From Tillus elongatus (taxonomy: Eukaryota > Arthropoda > Insecta > Coleoptera > Cleridae), in the NCBI GenBank assembly GCA_964006375.1, contig OZ023265.1:117193858-117257857 (forward strand): a stretch of DNA of 64,000 bases, written 5' to 3'. Positions 23,116 to 36,587 of this stretch are shown piece by piece (positions within the stretch are counted from its first letter, which is position 1; each line of letters opens with the position of its first letter). The translations under genes were made by a program, and so were the position numbers. The notes beneath the pieces are model-generated. The model saw only the letters and a program-made list of their open reading frames with translations. It did not search any database and was not told the DNA's origin.

Positions 23116-23306
23116 ATAAATAGTATTGATACAGGGTTAAGTACACTTGGAGAACCCAAATCACCCCCATTCTGTTTCATCCTCTGATGACGCTAACTTG
23201 GTTAGTGAAACGATCGTCAGGTCTTTTAAAATGTGTTGTGGTGATTTGCGTTCTCCAAGTGTACTTATCAGTGCTCATCACAGGTTCCAATCTTCACTTA
23301 TTGATA

Positions 23307-25703
23307 CAGGGTGTAAAAATAGTGTGGAATATTGCCAATATTTCGAAACCTCTATACATATTTTTTTGACACTTAGTATATTGATGTACTTAAATTTAAT
23401 ACTCTGTTGACAAGTAAAAAAAAGTATGTGTAACTATACAGGATGGCTCACAAATAATACCAACATTTTTATTTCAAATGGAACACCCTGTATGTTTTTA
23501 CGTTTTCTGAATTTACATCTAATTTAAGGTCAATTGCATTTGAAGTTTTTTCCAATCTTCATTCACTATTGAAAAAAATGGTTGTTAAAAACAATTTTCA
23601 AAAATTTTTAATATTTCGAAAAGTGTGGAACATTTGTTTTGACACTTGGTATATTGATGTATTTAAGTTCAGTACACTTTTGACAAGTAAAAAAGTATGT
23701 GTAACAATAGAGGTTGGCTGAGAAGTAATACCAATTTTGTTATTTTTAATGGAACACCTGTATATTTTGCAGATTCTAATAAGCATTTAAGAGATAAATT
23801 CCCTGATGTAAGTTTTAAGTTGTGTATTCGTTACAACGAGACACTCATGTACTCAAACTCAATTCAGTCACATGATTACACTGAAACTATGTAGATAAGT
23901 CGTCTCATTTGTAATATTGCTAGGTGCCTTATTTGCAATAATAAATTTGACAGTTTTTGTCAAATGTTCTTAAGCACTCAGATAAGCGTACGCCTCAGTT
24001 AATAGAAACTAACATGGTAGCGCTAACTGAAAAAATGAAGTGTTAATGATGGTTGCATATGGTGACTGCAAGAGTTCACAAGCAGAAGTTGTCGATTTAT
24101 TGACTCAAGCTTAATCTGATCAGCCTGCGATTACCTAATCCAGCGTAAGCAAACACCTAAATAAGGTCAATGAAACAGGAAGTTTACAAGGCAGACCAAA
24201 AATAGGCAGACCGAAATCCACTACCAGTGGTGATGTGGCCATATGTGTTTAATTGAGTTATAGGACCATCCCAAACAATGGCTTCGATAGATAGGCCAAC
24301 AACACAATATGTCTCACATGGCAGTTAAGAACTTATTCAAAAGCGAAAAGATACGTTCCTTCAAGATTCATATAGTTCGAGAACTTATAGATGATGATTT
24401 TGATGGAAGAACGGAGTTTTGTGAAGTTATGTTGAAGAGGTGCAATGTTGATCCCAATTTTGTAAATAATATTCTCTTCTTCGATGAGATTACATTTATC
24501 CTTAACAGCACCACCAATAGGTACAATTGTAGATATTTGTCAGCAAACCATCCGTGGTGGGTGGCTGAAGCACACACGCAAAGACTAGAAAAAGTCAACC
24601 TTTGGATAAGTATCATAGGCCATAATATCATTGAACCATTTTTCATTAAAACCTTACGTGTGAACTTTATTTGCAGTTGTTACGTAAACAGATTATGCCA
24701 CAATTAGAAACTCTGTACCCAAACCGAAGCGACATTTGGTTTTAGCAGGACGGTGCTCCTGCACATTTTGGTTTACGAATTAGTCCATTTTTGGACCAGA
24801 CATTTCCAAATCGATGGATAGTAAGAAGATGTGCAATTGAGTGGCCCGCAAGATCTCCAGACCTAAGACCTATAGACATTTCTCCGTGGGCTGATCTAAA
24901 GAGAAAAGTTTACTAACATAGGCCGGATGATATTGCACATTTGAGGCTTAGGATTGGAAATTAACTTCATCAAATTCATTGGAATACTTTTGATAACGTC
25001 TTGCGGGAATTTAGACACAGACTTGGCTATTGTTTAGCAACTAATGGTGAAAATTTTGAACATCTCATAAAGTAACTAAATATACTTTTTACTTGTTAAT
25101 TATCGTTAATTTGTTTTTATGCTATGTGATATTATGTACACACTTTGAAATTGTAATATGCATACCATAATTCCGTTTATGTAGACGAATAAACCACCTA
25201 AAACTTACATCAGTGAATTTATCTCTTAAATGCTTATTAGAATTTGCAAAATGTACAGGTGTTCCATTTCAACAAAAAAAAGTTTGTATTATTTCCCAGC
25301 CACCGTGTAAACTTACATATACTTTTTTACTTTTCAAAAGCGTATTGAACTTAAATACATCAATATACCAGGTGTCCAAAAAATATGTTCCGTAGTTTTC
25401 GAAATTATAACCATTCTTGAAAATTGTTTTTAACAATCATTTTCTGGTAGTGAATATAGAGAGGAAAAAAGCTTCAACTATATAGACCTTAAATTAGATG
25501 TCATTTCAGGAAATGCAAAAACACACAGGCTGTTCCATTTGAAAGATAAATGCTGGTATTATTTTTGAGCCACCTGTACACTTACACATACTTTTTTACT
25601 TATCAACAGAGTATTAAATTTGATTACATCAATATACCAAGTGTCAAAAAATATGTTTAGTAGTGTTCGAAATATTGGTCAGATTCTACACTTTTTTACA
25701 CCC
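23307..25703 (+). mobile_element. Dead mariner-like transposon with ~500-bp inverted ends
   Basis: The ends read CAGGGTGTAAAAA (from 23,307) and TTTTTTACACCCT (to ~25,704), next to TA dinucleotides. Inverted similarity extends inward to ~23,830 on the left and ~25,195 on the right. It includes three successive end-like motifs (ggctcacaaataataccaa, ggaacaccctgtat, attctaataagcatttaaga). This layering suggests one element inserted into related ones, or repeated end conversion. Confidence 0.8.
24012..25075 (+). pseudogene. Mariner-like transposase relic
   Basis: Frameshifted fragments follow the mariner order. A helix-turn-helix part (GDCKSSQAEVVDLLTQ...VNETGSLQGRPKIGRPKS) lies at ~24,050-24,220. 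The catalytic region has ILFFDEITF at ~24,470, QDGAPAHFG at ~24,748 and ARSPDLRPID at ~24,848. The C-terminus, NGENFEHLI, ends at ~25,072. All three catalytic Asp positions survive, but stops and frame changes kill the gene. It is related to the copies at 26.1 and 37.5/57.3 kb, which share the NRHNCRYW and (P)QKLNVW-type motifs. Confidence 0.85.
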
Positions 25704-25723
25704 TATATATATTTATATATACA

Positions 25724-27412
25724 CAGGGTGGCGCATTGAAAACGAAACAGACCGATTTGCGCCCAGAGATTTTTTTTAAACGCTGAAACACGTCAATTTT
25801 AATATTGAGGGGGACATGTTCTGACATAAAACTCAACTTTGTCACATCAACCCCTTAAGGGTCGTGGTAACAACCATTATATTTTAAATAGGGAACATGG
25901 ATCGAGTCTTACAGCATTTGAAAGCTCTTTCTTTTCTGAATTCAACACATAAATTTTTTTGGAAGTTTTATGAACTCGTTTAAAAATTATTCACAGTTGG
26001 AGTTGCAAGAACGTATTTCATTCATTGTGATAAGAAATGCACTGATTAGTCAATTTTTCGTTAAAAAAACTACAAACAGAACCAAACGTTAAAATGTTTA
26101 TTCAGTTAAGTAAGTGTTCAAATTGTTGACCATCAGCTTCCATACAAAAGTACAAATATTGTGCAAAACAAGCTCTGACATTCTGCGGAGGAGCTCCATT
26201 TTGTAGAAACAATAATTGATTTTCTTGATAACGATCATCATTTAGAACAATGTCAATTAGTAGAGGGTAAACTATATCTTCTAGTAACTCCAAATACGTT
26301 TCGCCACTCAATTTGCCATCAAGAAATATTGGTCCGATTAAACAGTCTCCAAAAATGCCAGTCCAGACGTTCAATTTCTGTGGAGTTTGAGTGTGGACTT
26401 CGTGAAAATTTCTTGGATTATTATCTGCCCAATAACGACAATTATGACGATTGACTGTAGATTTTAATAAAAGCGTACACTCGTCTGAAAAACAGATATT
26501 GAACAGAAAGTTCCCATTATCAGCTATTCGTGCAGTCATAACTTCAGAAAACTCCAGCCGCCGATCATAATCATCTTCATTCAGTTGTTGTACAAGATGA
26601 ATTTTATACGGGTGAAATTTATGATGCTTAATATTCGCTGAATAGTTCTTCTTTTGATGTTTGAAACAGTGGCAAATTTTCTCGTGCTCAAAGTTGGGTC
26701 TGCAGCAATTTGTCCTAAAACTTCTATCTCAGTAGTCTCATTTCTAACCGAAAATTCGCGTTCAGGATCCCGTTTTTTGTTGTATACTGAACCACTTTGT
26801 CGAAATTTTGCAATAACTCCAAAATGTATTTTCTGTTAGGATGTCTGTTCGGATGTCGTTCATTAAACACATTTGTGGTACGGTTGGCACAGTCATCGTT
26901 TTTGAAAAAAAGGAGTAATTATTTCAACTCTTTCTTCTACAGAATACACTATTGTGAAATTAATTTTCGGTAGCACTATCAAGTATCAAACCGACCGATA
27001 AACTGAAATAATAAACCGCATTTCTCTCATTCCGATAAGAAATGTTCTGATAGTCAATTTTTTGTTTACAAATAAACAAAACACTGAATATCAGCACATT
27101 TCTTATCGGAATAAGTGAAATGCGTTTTTGCATCTTCAACGGTGAATAATTTTTAAACGAGTTAATAAAACTTCCAAAAAAATTAATGTGCTGAATTCAG
27201 AAAAGAAAGACCTTTCAAATGATGTAACACTCGACCCATGTTCCCTATTTAAAATATAAGGGTTGTTATCACCACCCTTAAGGGGTTGATGTGACAAAGT
27301 TAAGTTTTATGTCAAAACATGTCCCCCTCAATATTAAAATTGACCTATTTCGTTTCTTAAAAAAAATTATCTGGACGCAAATCGGTCTGTTTCGTTTTCA
27401 ATGCGCCACCCT
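25724..27412 (-). mobile_element. Second dead mariner-like transposon with ~270-bp inverted ends
   Basis: Ends CAGGGTGGCGCATTG (25,724) and CAATGCGCCACCCT (to ~27,412) are flanked by TA. The inverted repeats extend to ~25,998 and ~27,140 with few differences. It begins only ~20 bp after the previous element's end. Confidence 0.9.
26102..26900 (-). pseudogene. Mariner-like transposase, internally deleted
   Basis: The longest open part (26,102-26,539) reads FSDECTLLLKSTVNRHNCRYW, TPQKLNVWTGIFGD and LSGETYLELL. The N-terminal part continues in broken frames to ~26,900. The second catalytic Asp in the usual QDGAP motif is Asn here (QNGAP). The sequence then jumps from ACFAQYLYF to GQQFEHLL, so the segment with the third catalytic Asp is deleted. 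It is inactive on both counts. Confidence 0.9.
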
Positions 27413-28986
27413 ATATATTAGGCATATACTTTTTTTCCAGATGATGATTTCTGGCTCAAAACGCAACAACCTTTTTTTATCTCGACAGCGGTGGAGTTAA
27501 AATCCGCGGAATTTAATTATATTTGTAATAAATTTGTAGTTTTAGCAACAAATAAGCAATGGGTTATTATGAGGTATGTAGTGTGGATAAAAACTTATAA
27601 TCGAGAGTAATAAAAGTAACGTTTGATGCAGTAGACCGAAATTGGAATAAAAGAAATTCTGATTGTCCAGATTTAAAGTTTGTTAGATTTGGAAAGGAGT
27701 ATGCATTTTAAATTTGGTTTTGGGATGATCACTTTTTTTAGCGGCCACATGGCACTATCATGCCATGATAGTACCTCATATAACATATGTAATAGTGGTA
27801 AAAAAAGAATTCAAAAGTGCATCGTTGTCGAGATATACAGGGTGAATCATCAGGTGAGCGACAATTATATCTGGGTAACTAGGGCAACTGGAGCTTCGAA
27901 AAAATATGTTCAAAAGGTTTTTTCAAGTACAATTCAGGTAATGTTATTTATTTTCTTATTCTTGCCACTAGATGACGCTTTTTTGGATGAAACTTTTTGA
28001 AGGCTGTGATCTTAATATTTCTATTACAATGTGATCTTCTTGTTCTACATTTTTGTCTGAGTTTCGACCCTCTTATAATAAGGATGATAAAAGGGTTATA
28101 TTTAATCAAAGGTTGATGTAAGTTGGTCATCTACACTCGTCATGTGATACATCAGTGAAATTGTTTTGAGAAGTCCAACATAACGACATTTTAATTCAAG
28201 ATGGCTGCCATTTGAAAAATAATAATTGATGACGATTCTCAAAAAAACGAAACGTCGACCTCGGTTTTAATATGGTTTTCGAATACTACTAATAAAAGAG
28301 CTTCAAGAAAGTGACGACCCAATTTGCATATTTTGACAAATGAAGAGGTGGTTACGAAAGTAAGAAATTCTAAATGAGTTATTTGTTTTGTCTGTAATAC
28401 TAAATGGGAGTTTTTATGAATCACTAAAAGTGAGTTTACTACATACAGAAACATTTAAATAATAAGAACTTTTTTAAGTAAGGTATCGCACACATATATA
28501 CAAAGAGTAAAAGATTATTCTTGAGATTGTTTATGTGTCAACTGTCACGTGATTAAATGACGGCTTCTAATTGGACAAACAACGAGGCTCGCCCGTGGAG
28601 GGGGTTGGCACAAGTGCCACTTACCTACTCACACTGAATACAGGTAGCTTGTGTTGCACCTTTCTGAACTTGCCTCGCTAAAACAAATCTGATTATATTA
28701 TAGTAACTCATAGAATATTGTGCTCAAAATAAGGAAGCACAGTATTATTCCAGTTAAACCAGAAATTATATTCCAGTGTTAATATATTAGCAAGAAAGCT
28801 CATTATGTGCCAAGAAAGTTGTCTTCATTGGTAAACCCTTCTTTATCAGTTGGAATAACTGAGATCCCAATAAACACACGTGCGTTTAATAAACGTCTAT
28901 TTTACGTAAAGACCGTTGAAAAAACGTTATCGGTTATAAAAATTAACGTTTAATTCTAGGCTAAAAAGGCAACGTTACCATTTCTT

Positions 28987-29830
28987 CGTTGTAAAGACGT
29001 TAATTATGAAAAGTTTTTAGACATAATATTTAAACGTTATTTAAACACATTTCGCCTATCAAAAAACTACGTTTAGTTGAGATTAATACGTTGAATATAT
29101 GTATTTTATTAAACATTTTATAAACGAAAGATATTTTGTGTGGTATAAACGTTATATGTAAAACAGGTATTTACCTAATTTTTGTGAAAAAATTATGTAA
29201 ACATTTTCTCGTTGTAAAGACCTTATTGATGAAGGGTATAATATTTAAACGTTGTTTCAACACAGTTCGCCTACCAAAAACCTACATGAAGTTAGGATTC
29301 ATACATAAAATACACGTATTTTATTAGACATTTTATAAGTGAGAGATATTTATGTGATATAAACGTTATATTTAAAACAACTGTTTTCCTAATTTTTGTA
29401 AAAAAGCAACGAAACAATTTGTCATTGTAAAAGACCTTATTAATTAAGTGTTTTTAAACATAATATTTAAAGGTTGTTTCATTACAGTTCGCCTATGAAA
29501 CACATGCACGAAGTAGGGATTCATGCATAAAATATACGTATATTACCAGACATTTTTTAAGCGAGAGATATTTTATGTGATATAAACGACATATTTAAAA
29601 CCACTATTTTTCTAATTTTTGTTAAAAAAGCAAATTACTTAACAATTTATCGTTGTAAAAGACGTTATTAATTAAGTGTTTTTAAACATCATATTTAGAC
29701 GTAGTTTCAACAAGGTTCGCCTATAAAAATATACATGAAGTAGGGATTTATACATAAAATATACGTATCTTACTAGATATTATTTTAGCGTGAGATCTTA
29801 TGTGATATATTATATTATGTACCTATAGTT
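28987..29830. repeat. Diverged tandem repeat, ~4 units of 213-228 bp
   Basis: Units start at about 28,987, 29,210, 29,423 and 29,651. Each starts near cgttgtaaaaga, then has taatatttaaacgtt, cgcctat, gaagtagggattcatacata, gagagatatttt and taatttttgt. Confidence 0.85.
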
Positions 29831-30650
29831 ATATAGGTTACATTTTTTCCTGGCTTTTTAAAAAATTTTGTCACATAATCAATCTGAGAGGTATTCGACA
29901 ATGCGTGTATGTTTTAAAAGGAGCTATTTTGTCTTTTGCATTCCACTGTGTAATACATAAAACATATTTGTCCTTGTAAATTAGTAAGTGTTTGTGCTCA
30001 TGCTCAACGAGAATGAACAAGAAATAGAAATAGAAATAGAAACAGAACAGGTAAAGTGATGGCGTACAGTGTGTAACGTGGTGCTTGGAATTAAATTTTA
30101 TTAAATATTATATTCAGTACGTGACACTTGTATGTTATGGTGGATGGTGGTCTGTTCTATAATTTATAATTGTTTTATACATATTTACAAAGAATGATTA
30201 TCATCCTGTAGCGATTTCCCTTAAAAGTTTTGGAAATAGGTACAGTTAGTGCAAGTGTCAAGTTTTACGTCTTGAAGTTAGGTTAAGGTAAGCTGTATCA
30301 CAATATGTAATAATTGTCTTCAAACGTTGTCGAATTGAATCACATTTCTTGTACTTTGATTGCTATAGAGTGTTATTAGGTAGAATAAATAATTGGTACT
30401 TATGAGTTTAGCCGGCGTGTTTAAAATCGGCCATGTTGGTTGCTTTCTCATATTTTCAAGTTTAATTTTATTGAGGCATTAGACGTATATCTAACGTTTA
30501 TGAATACACCTTTTTTCCTCTATTTTGATTGTTCGTGAATCAAACTTTCGAATGAGAGTAATAATGGTTAGCTACGGGTTTAGCATTTATAAATTCTGAT
30601 GTATTTGTTTATTTTCCCTAGTTTAATTTAATTTGCACGATACATGTACA

Positions 30651-30652
<2 letters not shown>

Positions 30653-30736
<84 letters not shown>
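30653..30736. repeat. (TA)n microsatellite
   Basis: About 42 TA units. Confidence 0.98.
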
Positions 30737-30740
<4 letters not shown>

Positions 30741-31473
30741 CATTAGAACCCACGAGACTAATGGCAGTAGTATATGGTAATCACAATTTTATGACCTATT
30801 TATTTCTATTTAGTAGTTTATAATTTTAGATGCTGCAAAGCTAAATTTTTCCCAACGTGAAAAAGGCGACAGAGCAATCTTTTGTGCTGTTAAGGATTGG
30901 TTGAAATTAGCTACTTCGAAAAGGTCCAGAGCAAAAACTAATGGAAGAATACTTTTTTTTTGGTTGAGAAGTTGACAAATAATTTCAGAAATATATTTTT
31001 TATTTCATGATTAAGACGCTACGATTGAAGAAGCTTGTTATATTTTTAGAATGTGGTATTAATTATTTTAGTTTTTTGATAATGAAATGTAAGTTTTTTT
31101 TAAAATATTTTTGTTTTTTAAATAAAGTTATTTTTATTTGACATTTGACTTGTTGTGATCTAATCCATTTTTATAAAGCCCATTTAAAATTATAAACATA
31201 AATAATAATTTCTCAATGGTAGGTTTATAAAATTTTGCAGAGTAGCAAGTTTAGAAGTTTTGATGAGCAATGAGCACTTAAAGTAAGTATCTACACCGCA
31301 ATGAGGTCCAGTTTGACACTTCTACACCTAATGATCGTTTGTCCTATAAGTTGCCATCGTCAAAGAATTTATCGTACTCATCTTCTGCTGTCAGCTGGGT
31401 TGAAAAACTATCATTTGGTAGGTATGTATTAGTTGTAATTCAAACGTTTATTATACGTCGTTAATACAAGCAG

Positions 31474-31757
31474 ATTAACGTAACAGATCCCGTTGATAAA
31501 CATTAATTATAAACGTATATTCTTCATGACAGATGATGGTTAAATCAACGTTGCAAAACCCTTGTTAATAAACATGTATAAAAATGTATATTTTACGTTA
31601 ATAACGGCAAATAGTTTAACGTTACAAATTCCCGCTGATAAACGGTAATTGTTAACGTATATTCTCCATTACAGATGATGGTTAAATTAACGTTGTAAAA
31701 TCCTTGTTAATAAACATGTAAGAAAAACGTATATTTAAACGTTAAAACTTACATGTA
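31474..31757. repeat. Tandem duplication, 2 x ~142 bp
   Basis: Units start at 31,474 and 31,616. They share acagatgatggttaaat(c/t)aacgtt and ccttgttaataaacatgta. Confidence 0.85.
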
Positions 31758-32435
31758 TAAAAACGTTTTTATATTGGTTTAATTATATGTTTATTCGGGC
31801 GACATTTTTACCAAAATTAAACGCAAGGTAGCAGTTTCCTTTTAAACGTTTAATTAACGAACATGTGTTTACTGGGATATTGCTATAGTGCGTATATTTT
31901 GTACGCGAAAAGGGTGATATCGTCTACTACAATTATTTTTATTCTAGGCCTCCATGACACTCCTTCATTAGCAGTTAACCAAGCAACGATCTTCAGTCGG
32001 CAACCAATCTTTAATAAGGTGTTATTATTATTACTTTTTTGTACTTAGTTATATAAGAGCTGTGTCTACTGTTTAGTGTGGTTTTGCACTGGGTTGAGTG
32101 GAAGAATAAAGGGAGGTGCCATTTTTTGGCACCTTTTATCTAAACTCCGCCCTTTCACATACTGATGTTAATTTTAAGGTTTTTTATACTTGTAAAGTTG
32201 GCCTGTGAATACAGGAAATTATTATTATTATTTTATAATTTACCAATTTGGGACCCTTTATCAACTTTTATACTTTGAGAATGAAAGAATATATTTTTGA
32301 TGAAATAGTAGGCCTTATTCTAAGCTTTGTGGTACTATCAAGGCGTGCTAGTTTTATTTGTGGCCGCTAAAAAAAAGTTATCATCCCAAAAGCCAATGAC
32401 CATACCCATTTCGAGATTTCTCTGCGCAAATCTTT

Positions 32436-32834
32436 TTTACGTCAGAATCGAGATGCTTGTGACAACTTAAACAGCTTTTTACATTTGAATCTTATTGTAG
32501 CTCCAGTAATAACGGAGATGACTCTTGTAAACGATTCCCGTGAACTAGCATATGCAGACCTAAGATATCTCTGGAACTATGCAGAATCGATTAGAATGGG
32601 TTAGTCTCATAAGATGGACAATCGAATTTGCAGTTCAACTAGCCGGGAAAATACCTAGCGTTTAACTAAGAAAAATTAACTTGATATGTCAATATCAGCC
32701 ATTCGATGCGCAATTGTTTTTTTTTTGACGTCAGAATCGAGATGATTGTGAAAAGTTGAATAACTTTCCCCATTGAACCGTATTGTAGCTCCAATAAGAA
32801 CGGATATAGCTATTCTAAACGGTTCCCGTGAACA
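32436..32834. repeat. Direct repeat pair, ~112 bp, ~285 bp apart
   Basis: The stretches 32,436-32,551 and 32,723-32,834 share cgtcagaatcgagatg, attgtagctcca and cgattcccgtgaac / cggttcccgtgaac. They lie within the foldback region. Confidence 0.8.
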
Positions 32835-33349
32835 CGCCGTATAAGAGGATCGTAACTCAGACAAAAAATATAGAACAAGATTAGAGGTTTCAGAAAAAGT
32901 AAAAAGAAGATAACAATGAAATGGGAATATTTGAGATAACAGCCTTCAAAAAGTTTTAACCGAAAAGGCGCTATCTGGTGGCAAGAATAAGAAAATAAAA
33001 AATATTACATTAATTGTACTTGAAAAACCTTTCGAATAGCTTTGTTCCCGAAGCTTCAGTTGCCATTGTTACCGAGATATGAATGTCGTTCACCTAATGA
33101 ATCATCCTGTATATCTCTGCTCAGATACACTTTTGAAATATTTGTTACCGATATTACATATTTTGTATGAGGTGCTATCAAAGTATGCTAGTTTTATTGG
33201 TGGCCGCTAAAAAAGTGATCATCCCAAAACCTAATGTAAAATGACTATACCCCTGTAGTCCACAAAAGTTTATGAATCGGCGTGAAACTGTGATGAATTT
33301 TGTGCATGGTCGCTGGGTATAACACGCCTTAAAAACAATGTTAGAGAGA

Positions 33350-33421
33350 TCCGGTATGGTCTAGTGGCTAGGATACCTGGCTCTCACCCAGGAGGCTCGG
33401 GTTCGATTCCCGGTACCGGAA
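33350..33421 (+). tRNA. trnE: tRNA-Glu (anticodon CTC)
   Basis: A 72-nt cloverleaf. The acceptor arm TCCGGTA pairs fully with TACCGGA, with discriminator A at 33,421. The anticodon stem CCTGG/CCAGG encloses loop CTCTCAC, giving anticodon CTC. The T arm contains GGTTCGATTCC, the B box, and TGGTCTAGTGG is the A box. A T-run at ~33,427 follows as Pol III terminator. All stems pair, there is no intron, and the gene looks functional. It lies between transposons and is the only clear host gene in the window. A tRNA-derived SINE head is less likely because pairing is perfect and no SINE body follows. Confidence 0.95.
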
Positions 33422-33425
33422 TGTG

Positions 33426-33434
33426 ATTTTTTTT
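33426..33434 (+). terminator. Pol III terminator (T-run) of tRNA-Glu
   Basis: A run of eight or more T begins ~5 nt after the tRNA 3' end. Confidence 0.85.
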
Positions 33435-33650
33435 CTTAAATTCCACCAAATGAACCTTTACTGTTAATTTGAGGTTGATTGATTGCAATAAATTTATTAT
33501 TTATAACTTTAGAATAGTATATTAAGACACACGTATTGGCGGCACTGAGAAGATATACAGCATTAGGCCAACCATTAAATCAATTGCTCTAATAGAGATA
33601 CGTTTCATTAATATAAAATAAAATATAGATTATCTTTTCTTGATCGATTG

Positions 33651-33759
<109 letters not shown>

Positions 33760-33930
33760 GGTGGCGCATTTGCTTGGGAAAGCGCATTGCATTTGTTATT
33801 ATGCAATAGGTATATAAAAAAAGTTGGTTAAAAAAAACAATCTTAATATTTTAACCTTAGATTCAACTATGCAAACCGTTACATATTTTCAGGGCAAATT
33901 AAGCACACTTTTTGAATTTTCCTAAAAAAC

Positions 33931-35330
<1,400 letters not shown>

Positions 35331-35380
35331 TTCTTAATGGAGCACCTAATTATTAATTCACACATGAATTGAGTTCATTT

Positions 35381-35720
35381 TTTCTATACTTTGGATGTAA
35401 AGTTCTATTTTGTTATAAGGGACACTTCAGAAGTTGTAGATTTTTATATCGAAATCACGTTGAGATGAACTCCCATTAGATTATCCTGTCATACAGAAAA
35501 ATTATATAGATTTTTGATTAACAAAAATTTGTAAATATTATCTAACGTAATTTTTCTATACTTCGGATGTAAAGTTTTATTTTGTTATACGGCACGCTTC
35601 AAAAGATGTAGATTTTTATATAGAAATCGCAATGAGATGAACGCCCCTTAGATTTATATATTGAAAAATTATATAAATTTTTGATTAACAAAATTTTTGA
35701 AATATTATCTAATTTCAATT
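35381..35720. repeat. Tandem duplication, 2 x ~172 bp
   Basis: Units start at 35,381 and 35,553. They share tttctatactt(t/c)ggatgtaaag, tgtagatttttatat and tttttgattaacaaaa. They are diverged and AT-rich. Confidence 0.85.
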
Positions 35721-36555
35721 CTGACTGATTCGCAAAGTCGTCATTTCATACAGGCTGTCAAAATTAAACCATATAATTTTGTCGTTTTTCTTCCAAATGG
35801 TCAGTTTCTATGTTTGTGTTGTGGAACGAAAAGACCTATATTCTACTCAAGCTTCTGTTAACTATACCATATACCTAAAATCAGGATCTAAAAATAGATA
35901 TTCTCCATCATTTTTGGAAAACACACCAACATTTTCCTAAGGAATCACGTTAATCATGACATACCTAGATTTCTGTTAAATTTATTTTAATTTTTGTATA
36001 CTTATTTACCCAACAGAATACATAATAACAGGCAAAATAATAGATTACAGTAAAATTAATACTTATCTGGTAATAACAACTGTAATGGAAACTCTCAGCG
36101 AGATTTCATTAGGCACACGGTTCACCATAAACACAGCTTATACAAGTTTACTCTATCAATTATAAGAAACAAACAAAAATTAGCACAGCATAAACCAGCT
36201 TCTCCCTTCCTGTCTGCATACTCACTTAGGTCAGAATTTTAAAACATAAGTAGATTCTTTCAAGTAACTGCAACCAGACTGCGTAATTGTATTTTATCTC
36301 ATGTAAGTAGAAATTATTCGCCGAGCGAAATATTTTATATCACGAATTTCTTTCTTTCTACAAGGCAGCAAATTGTAGCAAGGTGAAGAGAGTCACATGA
36401 CTCAAGTGACCATCACTTTTTAGAAAAAATGCTGGTTACAGGAATTTTGCCAACGTATAATAATCAAAACATTGCTTCAATATGTTTATATTATGTACGA
36501 AACGTTTAACTATAAACAAATGAGCAAATATATCTTATATTAAAATTCTTGGAGT
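35721..36555. other. AT-rich spacer, nothing recognised
   Basis: No gene or clear repeat is seen. Confidence 0.5.
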
Positions 36556-36587
36556 AAAGTCTTCTTCTTCTTTGGGTGCCATCTTCA

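Larger units (their letters stand above)
28866..31876. mobile_element. Non-autonomous element with ~35-bp inverted ends, AACGTT-rich
   Basis: The left end begins cccaataaacacacgtgcg. The right end is its imperfect inverse, finishing catgtgtttactggg at 31,876. The interior holds two blocks of diverged tandem repeats rich in AACGTT/ATAAACG words and a (TA)n tract. It has no ORF of note and lies inside the 27.7-33.2 kb foldback region. Only a 2-bp AT could be a target duplication. Confidence 0.6.
27702..33237. mobile_element. Composite foldback region with ~300-bp inverted arms
   Basis: The left arm (27,702-28,011) and right arm (32,938-33,237) are inverted copies. They share gttttgggatgatcactttt, tagcggccac, tttcttattcttgccac and actttttgaaggctgt. 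A partial third copy of the arm start sits at ~32,325-32,395. The arms are clearly diverged, so this is old. No transposase is present between them. The outer boundaries are estimates. Confidence 0.6.

Noticed and set aside
28987..29830. CRISPR-like regularly spaced repeat
   Set aside because: Units are ~220 bp, diverged over their full length and lie in eukaryotic DNA; it is an ordinary tandem repeat.
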